In this document: positions 1-9,899 of the stretch, piece by piece
Position numbering within the stretch: the first letter of the stretch is position 1
How the letters are laid out: each line of letters starts with the position of its first letter
Assembly (NCBI GenBank): GCA_022315425.1
Contig: JAIUPT010000041.1
Coordinates: forward strand, 620,001 to 684,000
Direction of reading: 5' to 3'
DNA from: Pseudevernia furfuracea
Lineage: Eukaryota; Ascomycota; Lecanoromycetes; Lecanorales; Parmeliaceae
Length of the DNA: 64,000 nucleotides
The notes under the pieces: model-generated
Told to the model about the DNA's origin: nothing
What the model saw: only the letters and a program-made list of their open reading frames with translations
Databases searched by the model: none
Program-made: the position numbers and the translations under genes

Positions 1-836
1 ATTACAGACGTACGATTCGAATATAAAAATTTCAAATTATTACATATACGAAATTAATATTAATAATTAACGCATCGAGTATTAGTGAGCTCAATTAATC
101 AAATTATTACTTAATAAATAAATAAAGTTCTTTGATATACTTCGAATCGATAACAAATACTTTAAGAATATACTAATTAATTGAATTACAATTCTTATAA
201 TATACTTATTAATAATTCGTACGAAAATCACAAATTATATAAATATTTAAAACTTATATACTTTACGCAGATAATTCAAACGCTTAAATAATATATCGAA
301 AAGATCGATTATATTATTCTTTTATCTTAAATCGAAAATTAAGAATTACGATTTTAATTTATATAAAAAAATTCTTACTCGACTACGTCATAACGTAAAA
401 GATTATATTAAGTTTATATATTTCTATCTTTATACATATCGTATTTATATATAATATTCTTCGTACGAAGATGAAATTTGAAATAAAACGTTATGCATAT
501 TTTAATCGAAAACTAATATACTATTTTTAGATTTAAACGACTATCTTTCACTCTTTATATTAATATGATATAATATATTTTTACGAAATCGAGACTTCGA
601 TTTATATTCACTCTCGATTATCTTAAAAAGTAAAGTTTAATCGTCGTAACTAGATTATTATTTAATTCTTTATACAATAATTAATAATTATAAAATCGAA
701 GATCTTAAATCTCGACTTATATTACTTAAAAAGTCGAAAGATATATTAAATTAAGGGTATCGAATCAAATTCGCGATTATTAAAGACGTACGACAATTAG
801 ATTTTAAGAAAAAAGATTTAAACGAAAATATTAAAA
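1..836. other. AT-rich RIP-like DNA, no gene seen
   Basis: Very AT-rich sequence without a supportable reading frame. Most remaining G and C sits in TCG/CGA/GTAC contexts, as expected after C-to-T decay of a former repeat. The palindrome TTCGTACGAA occurs at 216-225 and 470-479. I cannot identify the ancestral sequence. Confidence 0.7.
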
Positions 837-856
837 AAGAGTTATAAGAAGCGAAC
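837..856. repeat. Left copy of 20-bp duplication flanking element 1
   Basis: The 20 bases ending at 856, immediately before the 5' LTR, match 6459-6478 except for one T/C difference. This looks like a target duplication, but it is far longer than the 4-6 bp usual for Ty3/gypsy integrase. Confidence 0.75.
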
Positions 857-1122
857 TGTAAGGGTCATGAGGTCTCTAGACATGAGGCGGCCTGTCAGAA
901 GTTCAGGAATTCAACATACATCTAGGTCAGATTCGAGAGACTATCCCTCTGGTGCAGCTGTGCGGCTATAGCAGTCGCATAGTAAGTTTGCTTGACATGA
1001 GAGTGCACTCTCCTCTGCTAAATATGCTGTCTCTGAGGACTCTCATCGAGTTCCTCAGGATTCAGTCTATCTAGTAATCAATTCATCTGTTACTCACTCA
1101 CGCATGTCTAGACCCCGTTACA
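857..1122 (+). repeat. 5' LTR of element 1
   Basis: Begins TGTAAGGG and probably ends GTTACA at 1122, giving a TGTAA/TTACA terminal inverted repeat. Positions 857-1112 align without gaps to 6203-6458. The last ten bases (1113-1122) have no clear counterpart at the end of the 3' LTR. The end point at 1122 is an inference from the TG...CA rule; the shared 256 bp are seen directly. Confidence 0.85.
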
Positions 1123-1679
1123 TTTCTGAATTCTGTAACTCTCGCTATCGTCGACACGATAGTAAGGGGGATGTGCCCGTTTGATAACAATATCACTTTC
1201 GTGACTCGCTGTTATCTCTATCTATCTCTCAATTGACGTCGACGTCGAGTTAGTCAATTTCGAATTATTTAGATGACTTCTGCAGCAGAATTACGATCGA
1301 GATAATAGATATCGAGTTTCGAAGAGAGATAAGAAGCACTATCGAATGACATCAATGCTGACGAAGAAGGATCTAATGGGGTTACTTCAGAAACAAGCGA
1401 AGAAGATGATCATAACGATATTGATTTACACACGAACGAGTCAGCAGGAACGATGTTAGACCCAAGGGAGCTTGTAACATTTCGGGTCTATTAAGCGCAC
1501 GCGGAGGAGTTTACAGCATATCAGACAAACCAAGCGTTGTCACGTCGTCGACAAGCGTCACTGAGTTACGAGACTTAGGGGATGTCAAAGAGGCAAAGAC
1601 CTCTCGCAAAAAGGAGAATGAGTCTACTTTTGTTATATACAAAGACAAGCTGACAGATGAGGTCAGGGAACGTCGTTCC

Positions 1680-2356
1680 AAGGACAAGGCTTGTTACAAG
1701 TGTGATATGTCTGATCATCGGACTGCTGAATGCACCGTCAAGGAACAAGTCATGTTCGACTCGTTCAAGATGCTCGAGGCGACAAAAAACTAGTGGGCGC
1801 AGTGACGACTTCGAACACTGTGTCTGTACGAGGAGTGAGAACAGCTCCCTCCGTCGATGAATTCGAATTAATGAACATCTCGTCGAACAATGACGATTCG
1901 AGTCGAATAGTCGAATCAGTCAAATCAAGCTTCGAGTCGAACGTCGAATCGAGTATCTCTCTACCTATCAAGGCAGAGTTCATTATTGGCGTAAGAGTAT
2001 GGGCGATCAAGGTTCAGACTGTGCAGCAGCGGATCAAGAAACTATCAAAGATGAATAGTTTGTTTATTAAGAACATTCTAGTGCAGAACGCGAGAGATAA
2101 GATCAACACTTTTAGTGCATTGACTAACAGTGATGCTGAAGTGAACATTATCAATCGTGTGACTGTAAGAAAGATGGACTTATCGATGCTTAATATCAAC
2201 ATTGGGCTGAGTGCGATTCACGACAAGGCAGTTAAGATCTACGAAATGTACTATATCGAATTTCAGCAGAAGAACGAACAAGGTCGAGTTCGCTACTTTC
2301 AGAACATCTTTCTCGCTGCGGACATCGACACACGAATAATTCTTGATATGTTATGA
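1680..2356 (+). pseudogene. Element 1 gag zinc knuckle and aspartic protease remnant
   Basis: The frame through 1692-1733 gives a CCHC knuckle with spacing CX2CX4HX4C, typical of the end of Gag, and closes at a TAG near 1791. An overlapping frame (1730-2356) encodes a retropepsin-like segment. Its active-site region (2117-2140) reads A-L-T-N-S-D-A-E, where the family has D-S/T-G. Both substitutions (D to N, G to D) need single G-to-A changes. The catalytic aspartate is therefore lost and the protease should be dead. Upstream Gag sequence between 1123 and 1680 is too decayed to define. Confidence 0.75.
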
Positions 2357-2605
2357 CTAATCATGACGAATCTTAACATTGATTGAGTCAAGAGATCTTT
2401 TTAGTGAAGGACTTACACTGCGACAGTAGCTCTAATGACTACGTGTCGAGTGAACATTATTAAGTCAGAGAATTTTGCTGAGCTTGCTATTAACAAGGAC
2501 GCAGACTGTTTCGCTATACACGTAAGTCAAGTGATAAGCGCAAACGAACCTTCGATGCATTAAGATCGTCAAGATCATATTGCTCGAGCAAACGTTGTTA
2601 GAACT

Positions 2606-4110
2606 GTGAATCTATCTTTTGAGTATGTTGAGTACTTTGATATCTTTTCTGACAGTGATGCTGCAGAGTTGTCGAGTCACGAATCTGCGAATCATATCAT
2701 CGATCTTATAGACGAGAAACAATCGTCGTACGACTCTATCTACAGTCTGAACGAAGTAGAGCTGAACACCTTAAGAGGTTATATCGAGACCAATCTGGCG
2801 AACGATTTTATACGATCAAGCACGTCCCCGACGGAATCTCCTATTCTTTTTGTGAAAAAGTCTGACGAAGATCTGCGTCTATGTGTGAACTATCGAGAAC
2901 TGAATATGATTACGATAAAGAATCGTTATTCTCTTTCTCTTATTAACGAGTCGATTGATCGTCTGACTATGGTCAAAAGATACACACAGTTGAATCTCAT
3001 CGCTATATATCATCGTCTTCGTATTAGAAAGGGTGATGAATAAAAGACTGCGTTTAGAACACGTTATGATCACTTTGAGTATCAAGTCTTGTCGTTTGAG
3101 CTGACAAATGTCTCTGTAACTTTTTAAGCGTATATTAATTAAGCATTAACTGAGAAGCTAGATATCTTCTGCATTATTTATCTTGATGATATTCTTATTT
3201 ACACGCAAGACATAGATACGAAGCACGTCGAGACTATAAAGTGAGTTCTGAACAAATTGAAGTAATACGAACTGTTCGTTAATCTTTAGAAATGTCGTTT
3301 CAGCATAGATAAGATACACTTTCTGAGATATATTATTGCTTCGTCGAGGGTTAGCATAGAGAAAGATCGAATACAGTTAGTTAAAAACTAATCGAAGCTG
3401 AAGTCTGTACGAGACATTTAGATATTCGTGAGCTTTGCGAATTTTTATCGTAGGTTTATACGTGAGTTCAGCAAGATCGCTGCTTCACTTACGAAGTTGA
3501 TTAAGATTAACGTTTAAGAGAGATCGAGCTCTAATAGAGTAGTCTCTAACGCTTAGCAAAATACGCGAATCGTATTCGAGCGTACGAAGTCAAATGAAAA
3601 AAACTCGCAGAGTTCATTTATGCTTACATCTGAGACAAAGAAAGCTTTCGAGAAGTTGAAAATAATCTTTACGATCGTATCGATTCTACGATATTTTAAT
3701 TCTAAGCTGTTAATAAGAATTGAGACTGATGCGTCGAGCTATATTATTAATGATATTCTAAGTCAGTTACACGATGAATTGTAACACTCAGTAGTCTATT
3801 ATTCACGTAAACAAATATCGGCGAAGACGCGATATGACGTTCATGACAAAGAGCTGTTAGCTATTATGAAGTCGTTTAAACACTGACGTCACTACTGCGA
3901 GGGTAATAGACACAAGATCAAGGTCTTGACAGATCATTATAATCTCAAGAGATTTATGAGCACTACGCGACTGAATAGTCGTTAGATTCGTTGAGCGCAG
4001 AAGCTGAGTCGCTACGATTTTGTCATCGAATATCGTCAGAGAAAACACAATCTCGCGGATTCACTTAGTCGAATCTCTGACTACGAGCAAGATGATGATA
4101 CTGCGAAACG
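2606..4110 (+). pseudogene. Element 1 reverse transcriptase and RNase H remnant
   Basis: An open stretch at 2606-3043 holds the N-terminal RT motifs (F-V-K-K, L-R-L-C-V-N-Y-R-E-L-N). It ends at a TAA (3041-3043) that replaces the expected Trp before K-T-A-F. The same frame continues past stops to the catalytic Y-L-D-D box at 3179-3190, then the connection motif F-A-N-F-Y-R-R-F-I near 3435. RNase H follows at about 3650-4075, with E-T-D-A-S-S, D-K-E-L-L-A-I and a terminal L-A-D-S-L-S-R motif. The catalytic YLDD survives but the frame is broken many times. Function would have been copying element RNA into cDNA. Confidence 0.85.
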
Positions 4111-4439
4111 CGAGAACTATCAATTGCTGAGCGAGCTGAAGCAGACGTTACGTGATTTTCGTGCTGTGAGAAGATCGGCCTTCATGACTAATTGCTTTTA
4201 AATGCTTATCGCTGAGACTCATGAGGTGTCTGATATATGTGAGTAATGAACACGTATTCGTATCACTGTTGTAGTAGAAGACCCCGCAGAGAATGTTATA
4301 AACGATTAGTTATTCGACGATATGCTCGTGAAGCTGACTCGTGAAGATAATCATGTAAAGAAGATATTGAAACAGCTAAAGTAGTCTGTTATCAACTCTC
4401 TGAGCGACCTGAGCGGTCAATTTTATAATTATGTCGATG

Positions 4440-5905
4440 AACGACTGTATCATGAAGGGAAGATCTATGTCCCTACGGCGCTACGAGATGTAATTCTCGA
4501 TCGATATCACGATGTTTCTCTGATAAGTTATTTCGATACTGAAAAGACTCAGACACTAATTCAACGCAAGTACTTCTAATCGAAGCTTATAAGGGATGTG
4601 AGCGAGTACGTTATATCGTGTTCTATGTGCGCTATGATCAAGTCGTCTAGATATAAGCCGTATAATAAGTTGATATTATTGTCGACTTCTACTTATAAGT
4701 GAAAGAATATCTTATTGAACTTCGTCACTGAACTGTCGCCCTTTAAGGACTGACGTGATCACATCTACGATTCGATTCTGGTAATTGTGAATCGTCTCAC
4801 GAAGATGTTATATTATATTACATAACAGTGAACAAGACGCTCGACGCGAAGTAGTTCGTACAAGTGCTGATCGAGAATCTAATAAGGTATTATAGACTAT
4901 CTGACTCAATAGTAACGAATCGTGAATCGCTATTTATCTCTCAGTTCTGATCTAGTCTTATATACTTTCTGAGAGTGAAGCGACGCTTATCGACTGCATT
5001 TCACTCTTAGATCGATGATCAGACTAAGCGACAAAATAGTATTATAAAACAATACTTACGAGTCTTCGTCTGCTGAGAGCAGAACGATTAAGTGACATAA
5101 TTATCAATCGCGAAGTTTGCGTACAATAACGCAAAGAACTCAGTTACTAACATATCGTCTTTTGAGACTAACTTGAACTACAGTCTCAGAATATTATAAG
5201 ACGAGAACATCGATTCGAAATCTCGCTCGCAGACTGCAGTTGACAACGCAAAGCATCTATTTACACTCATAAATATCTATAAAGATACGATCTTAACTAC
5301 TCAGCAGTCACAGATCGAGTACGCGAATAAATATCGCAAGTCACGAGACTATAAAGTAGGTGACTTGATATAATTAAATATCAAATATCTCAAGACCAAG
5401 CGAAACAGGAAGCTGAAATTCAAAAACTTCGATTCATTTCTTATCACGAACGTTATCGATTCACAGTTCTATCGACTCGAGTTGTCGAGCGACTAACGAA
5501 TTCACAACGTCTTTTATGTGTTCTTGCTGAAAAAGAACTCTTCAAAATAGAGAGAGATAAGTTAAAGTCTAAAGAATATGAAATTCGACGAAGACGATAC
5601 ATATAACTACGTGATCGCTGACGTTGTGAATAGTGTAGTTTTTGAATTAGACGAGAATAACAAGACAGAAGATCTATATTATCAAGTTCACTGAGAAGAA
5701 TATTCTGACTCAGAGAATATATGAGAACTCTACGAGAGAGTCTCTTATCTACGGAAGTTGTTAAATAAGTTTCATAAGAAGCATTCTAACAAGTCTACAG
5801 TCGAATTAGTGATCATCGAAAGAAAGTTACAACGACGTGTTTTAAAGAGATCTACGTCGAAGAACAAGGGCAAGAATATAGAAGAAAGCGTTAAATATTC
5901 GTGAT
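4440..5905 (+). pseudogene. Element 1 integrase and chromodomain remnant
   Basis: The integrase zinc-binding region lies around 4500-4640, with C-S-M-C at its end. Its second His is replaced by Tyr (TAT, 4529-4531) before the D-T-E-K-T motif. A decayed catalytic core follows. The C-terminus (about 5620-5810) is a chromodomain: Y-Q-V-H, then S-D-S-E-N, then L-R-K-L-L-N-K-F-H. TGA codons at 5692-5694 and 5722-5724 stand where the two conserved Trp codons are expected. Chromodomains in this group tether integrase to heterochromatin. The element is inactive. Confidence 0.8.
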
Positions 5906-6187
5906 AGTGCTGTAAACGATAGTACTCTTTTGTTCATTTTTCTATCTAACGAGAAGATTTTATGATTTTAACGAGACTAGTTCAGATATTGTATAAGACG
6001 AAAGAATAGAAGTTCGAACGATATCGATTCGACTGATTGACTCGAACTCTAAATCGAATGAATTTCAATTACTTGACGTTCGTCTGATGTTTGCTGACGC
6101 ATTGTGACATGGCTGCAATGGGGTATCGATATACGACATGTTATTGTTCTTTTTTCGGACTTGCTATCTCACAGAAGCTCGTCTTTG

Positions 6188-6202
6188 AAAAGGGGGGATA
6201 AT
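6188..6202 (+). other. Polypurine tract of element 1
   Basis: A purine run with six consecutive G lies immediately before the TGTAAG start of the 3' LTR. This is the standard plus-strand priming site of LTR retrotransposons, and it supports the LTR start at 6203 and the + orientation. Confidence 0.75.
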
Positions 6203-6458
6203 TGTAAGGGTCATGAGGTCTCTAGGCATAAGGCGGCCTGTCAGAAGTTCAGAAATTCAATATACATCTAGGTTAGATTCGAGAGACTATCCCTCTGATG
6301 CAGCTGTGCGGCTATAGCAGTCGCATAGTAAGTTTGCTTGACATGAGGGTGCACTCTCCTCTGCTAAATATGCTGCCTCTGAGGACTCTCATCGAGTTTC
6401 TCAGAATTCAGTCTATCTAGTAATCAATTCATCTGTTACTCACTCACGCATGTCTAGA
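6203..6458 (+). repeat. 3' LTR of element 1
   Basis: Aligns without gaps to 857-1112. Ten differences were counted and all are transitions in both directions, so both LTR copies were mutated. The copy stops at TGTCTAGA, ten bases short of the inferred 5' LTR end, and runs straight into the flanking duplication. Confidence 0.9.
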
Positions 6459-6478
6459 AAGAGTTACAAGAAGCGAAC
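6459..6478. repeat. Right copy of 20-bp duplication flanking element 1
   Basis: Follows the 3' LTR directly and matches 837-856 at 19 of 20 bases. The single difference is C here against T on the left, a RIP-type transition. Confidence 0.75.
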
Positions 6479-6847
6479 GATCTTTTATAAATTCTTTATA
6501 CGAATTTATCTTCTTAATATATAATAACTTTCTTAAAATCTATATATATTTAAATATCGAGATGTGAATTAATTAATAACTCGTATTTAAAGAAATAAAT
6601 ATAATATAACAATCGTCGAGCTGTGAATTCTCGCTTCGTACGATACTTAATTTATTTTCAAATTATATAAAGTTAATGTTCTTTAGATTATTAATCTTTT
6701 TAATTTTTCAGATAATCGACGAGCTCTTATATAGTCGTTTCGAGTCTTTATATATTTTATATAATAATCTCTATAACAGTTTAAAGTATCTCTTCGTACG
6801 TAATTAATAAAAGAAGTATTCGCTTTTTAAAATACTTAGCGAAATGA
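6479..6847. other. AT-rich spacer between the two retrotransposons
   Basis: AT-rich sequence of the same character as 1-836. No reading frame, RNA gene or recognisable repeat was found. Confidence 0.6.
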
Positions 6848-6920
6848 TAAATTTTCTCGCATATTTTAATCTTCGTATATACTTTAATCTTCGTACGTAT
6901 TTTAATCTTCGTAAGAATCT
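6848..6920. repeat. Left copy of ~73-bp duplication flanking element 2
   Basis: Starts TAAATTTTCTCGCAT and ends AGAATCT, exactly abutting the LTR at 6921. It reappears at 12952-13026 with a diverged stretch of about 15 bases and a 3-base indel; the last part is nearly identical. It includes three ATCTTCGTA-type repeats of its own. Confidence 0.75.
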
Positions 6921-7132
6921 TGACATAGAGCTGAACTAGCGATGTGGTGTCATGTATAAATAGAATATTAACTATGTAGAGTAATTACAAGAAGTGCTTT
7001 GTGCGTATCAAAGTAATGCTTCACTGCGGAGTTAACGGATATAACTCGTAGGGCTGGGGCTAGTCGACCAGCCTAGAGTATAACACAGCAAGCAAGCAGG
7101 TAAGTCAGCCGTCATGGGCTAGAATCGTGACA
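6921..7132 (-). repeat. 3' LTR of element 2 (complete)
   Basis: Read on the minus strand it begins TGTCACG next to the polypurine tract; on the plus strand it begins TGACATAG and ends GTGACA. The first 183 bases match the right LTR with seven differences by my count, all transitions. The final 29 bases (7104-7132) are absent from the right copy. Confidence 0.88.
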
Positions 7133-7146
7133 TTACCCCCCTCTTC
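7133..7146 (-). other. Polypurine tract of element 2
   Basis: The minus strand reads AGAGGGGGGTAA directly before the TGTCAC LTR start. It parallels the tract of element 1 and shows that element 2 lies on the minus strand. Confidence 0.75.
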
Positions 7147-7399
7147 AAATTGAAGCTTCGGCGACGACTACTTCTGTCTCCTTTCTGAGTGATCGATAAT
7201 AGAAACAGACTCAGTCGTACGCAGGGAAGCGTTACTTAGTTGTGACGACGATGCGAGCATCGTCTTGACTTAGTATTTTAACACGAATCAGATGCTCTTC
7301 TGCGTCTCAGTTCTATCATCGAAGATTAGTGTTATTAGTAATAATGCTCACTCAGCGGGCTTCTTAAATAATCGATGTGATTCTGATCTCTCTGATTTG

Positions 7400-8760
7400 A
7401 AGTGATGAAAGTCTGTTATCAAGTTCGCACAGTCTGTTGTGCTTATAAAGTTCTTTCACGTGATTTCGTTCTTGCTGTTCTTATAGTTCGTTTATTTGAT
7501 TTTGTAAAGAAGATATTCTTTATCTTTAGTGATAGAGTTCTTTCTTCTGTCGTTTATTTTGAAATCAAGTATTTTCGCGACGTCGTAGATGTTCTCTTCT
7601 TCGTCGATTTTCATCGGGGACGACGAAGGGATTTGTTGCTCTGACAGCGAGTCGCTTTTGTCGAGATATAACAATCAAGAATAAAAGACTAAGTGAACCT
7701 TCAGAGATTAAGAGAGGTCTAACTTATACGTCATGTTTCTCAGTGCTTTGATAATTCTATAAGAATCGATGTTTTTGTGATCGAGTGATCTGTTCGATCG
7801 TACTGTCTTAATGTTTCTTCTATTCAACATGATCATATCCCTCACCTTGAACTCTGACGCTGAGAGTCGATGACGATCTGCTTGCTTCTTCTGTAGAGCT
7901 TGAAATCATTTAAGTTGATCTCGAAGATATATTCTCATTTGATCAATTTTGTTAATAAAGACATCGACTAATTTAATGTCTCTCTTTGCTCTTTGCGTGA
8001 CGCTAGAGTTCAGAGAAGAAGATAATTCTACTCCTAATCGCGAAATGTATCCCTTAATCACTAGAAATAATGATAGTTCTATGAAGACGTTGACGTTCGA
8101 GTTGACTTCGAATTCAGCTATAAGAAGCATGTCTACTCAGTTGTCTTGGTTGTAATTGACGTAAGCTCGAAGAAATTATTTGAGAGCAGCATTAGCGCTT
8201 TCAGTTTGATCGTCTATTTTAGAATAAAATATCGTGAAAAGTTTTAAGACTGTGTCTACTCGTTGACAGAGTCTTTTTTAAAAGTGTGCGACGAACTAAG
8301 TGTCACGATCTAAGATTATAAAGAAGGGATATCCTTCTTCTCTTCAAATCCATTCGATAAATGCTTATATCACGACTTTCATCTCTAAGAAATTCAACGA
8401 AATAAACTTCTTCTTTTTGAATAGTTTATTCACTACAATCATGATATGCTAATATGATCTTTTATACCTTTGATATATGAGTAAGTGTATTATGAAGTCA
8501 ATCGAAATGTTATATTAATATCGATCCGATATGAGGAGCGATTTGAGTAGCCCATGTTTGTCTTCGCGATACGACTTAGATCTCAGATAGTCGTAACAGC
8601 TTTTAACGTAACGGGCAACTAAGTCGATCATGCGAGATCAAAAGTAGTGAGTGCTGAGACGACTGTAAGTTGAGGAGCGCCTCGCGTGACCTTCTAATAA
8701 CGTTTCATATATTTCTCGAATAATTCTTATGCGTAATTCAGACACATTGAGAACGAATAA
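7400..8760 (-). pseudogene. Element 2 integrase and chromodomain remnant
   Basis: On the minus strand the integrase core is readable through stops. It shows a first-Asp segment (I-S-I-D-F-I, near 8500), a second-Asp segment (L-D-R-D-T then F-V-A-H-F, near 8320-8270), and the conserved Q-T-E-S-A-N-A-A-L segment near 8200. Then comes F-E-V-N-S-N-V-N near 8120. The C-terminal chromodomain lies at about 7674-7410: I-Y-D-V-A-K-I-L-D-F, then L-L-Y-K-I-K followed by a stop where Trp is expected, then A-N-L-I-T-D-F-H-H-F. Catalytic residues partly survive, but the frame is repeatedly interrupted. Confidence 0.8.
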
Positions 8761-9239
8761 TCTATTGTTGATATACAATAGATTCTAATGAATTTGACAG
8801 TTAGTCAATTTCAACTTGAGATAGTTCTTCTTGAATAGCTCTGACGATATCTTTCTTTGACCTGTCAACTTGACTTATATAATGTCTTATACAAGTTCAT
8901 CGTCCTTATAGACGTTTCTTATCTGACTTATTAGTTTCGATTTCTTATTAGTAGAGATTTCGATCGATTCTTCTTCGAACTCCTCTTTCGAAATCTCTAT
9001 TAAAATTCTCGATAATGATTCTTCTTCGAACTCCTTATTATCGATATCGTTCTGTTCGCTGAGATCGTAAATCTTTAAAGTCAAATAAGTCACTTTCTGC
9101 TCAGTCTTATCTAGCAAGAACGATGCTAATCTTATAATATTCTTGATCTTAGAATCAAGATTTTTATTCTTCAGAATAATGCGATGTCGATATTAAGTAC
9201 GATCATTATTTTCGCTCTCTGACAAGTCTTTAACCCTTC

Positions 9240-9840
9240 TCGTAAGGCTGTCGAGTTTAGTGCTCTGTTTCCCAGGGCGATATATTATTCGAAAGTTGAA
9301 GTCCGCTAAGAACTCAGTTCATCTGACTTGTCTTGAGTTTAGCTACTTGAAAGTCATGAAGTACTATAAGTTCTTGTAATTCGAAATGACTTATATTGAG
9401 TCTTCGACGACGATATTCGTTAACTCAGGTCGTCACTCTTCGAATACTCGAACGATAGTCATCAGCTCTTTGTCGTAGATGTCGTAATTATATTCTACTG
9501 AAGATATCTTCTTAGAAAGAAACACTATTGATCTTAACGTGCCGTTCTCTCCCTTCTAAGATAATACGACGACTATCACGAAATTAAAGGCGTTAGTCTT
9601 CAGCCAAGTCTTGCGATTAGAATCGAAATGCGCGAGAACTAAAGCTATCGTAAATGTCTTCTTTAGAACTTCGAACGAACGCTGTTCAGGGCTCCCTTGA
9701 GCCCATAAATAGATAAAATTGTTTTTTACAATGAGTATCGATGCTATATAAGATGAGATACTTGATCGAATATAATCCTTACCCAGCATTTTCTCGATGT
9801 ATTTCTTGATCATCGATGCTTGATCCCTGAAGAGTTCATA
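9240..9840 (-). pseudogene. Element 2 truncated reverse transcriptase fused to RNase H
   Basis: An open minus-strand segment (9813-9556) starts with an RT N-terminal motif (M-L-G-K-D-Y-I-R-S-S then I-L-I-V-K). Within a few residues it becomes the start of the RNase H region (S-P-E-Q-R-S-F-E-V-L-K-K, then K-T-W-L). The RT palm, including Y-x-D-D, and the connection domain between them are missing. RNase H continues with stops to about 9240, including Y-D-I-Y-D-K-E-L near 9475 and the terminal L-D-S-L-T-R-R. The copy cannot encode reverse transcriptase. About 650-700 bp appear deleted by comparison with family layout; that figure is an inference. Confidence 0.82.
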
Positions 9841-9899
9841 GACTCTCTTGATCGACGGTCGAGCTTCTTTCTTGAGCTCTATCTCGTGATCAATAGAGC

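Larger units (their letters stand above)
857..6458 (+). mobile_element. Decayed Ty3/gypsy chromodomain LTR retrotransposon 1
   Basis: Two LTRs (857-1122 and 6203-6458) enclose gag-pol remnants in the order zinc knuckle, protease, reverse transcriptase, RNase H, integrase, chromodomain. This is the Ty3/gypsy order, and the C-terminal chromodomain places it with the chromoviruses. A polypurine tract lies just before the 3' LTR. All coding parts carry many stops, and the copy cannot make a working polyprotein. The 20 bp before the 5' LTR (837-856) recur directly after the 3' LTR (6459-6478) with one difference. The LTR copies differ at about ten of 256 positions by my reading, all transitions, which points to RIP after insertion. 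Confidence 0.93.
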
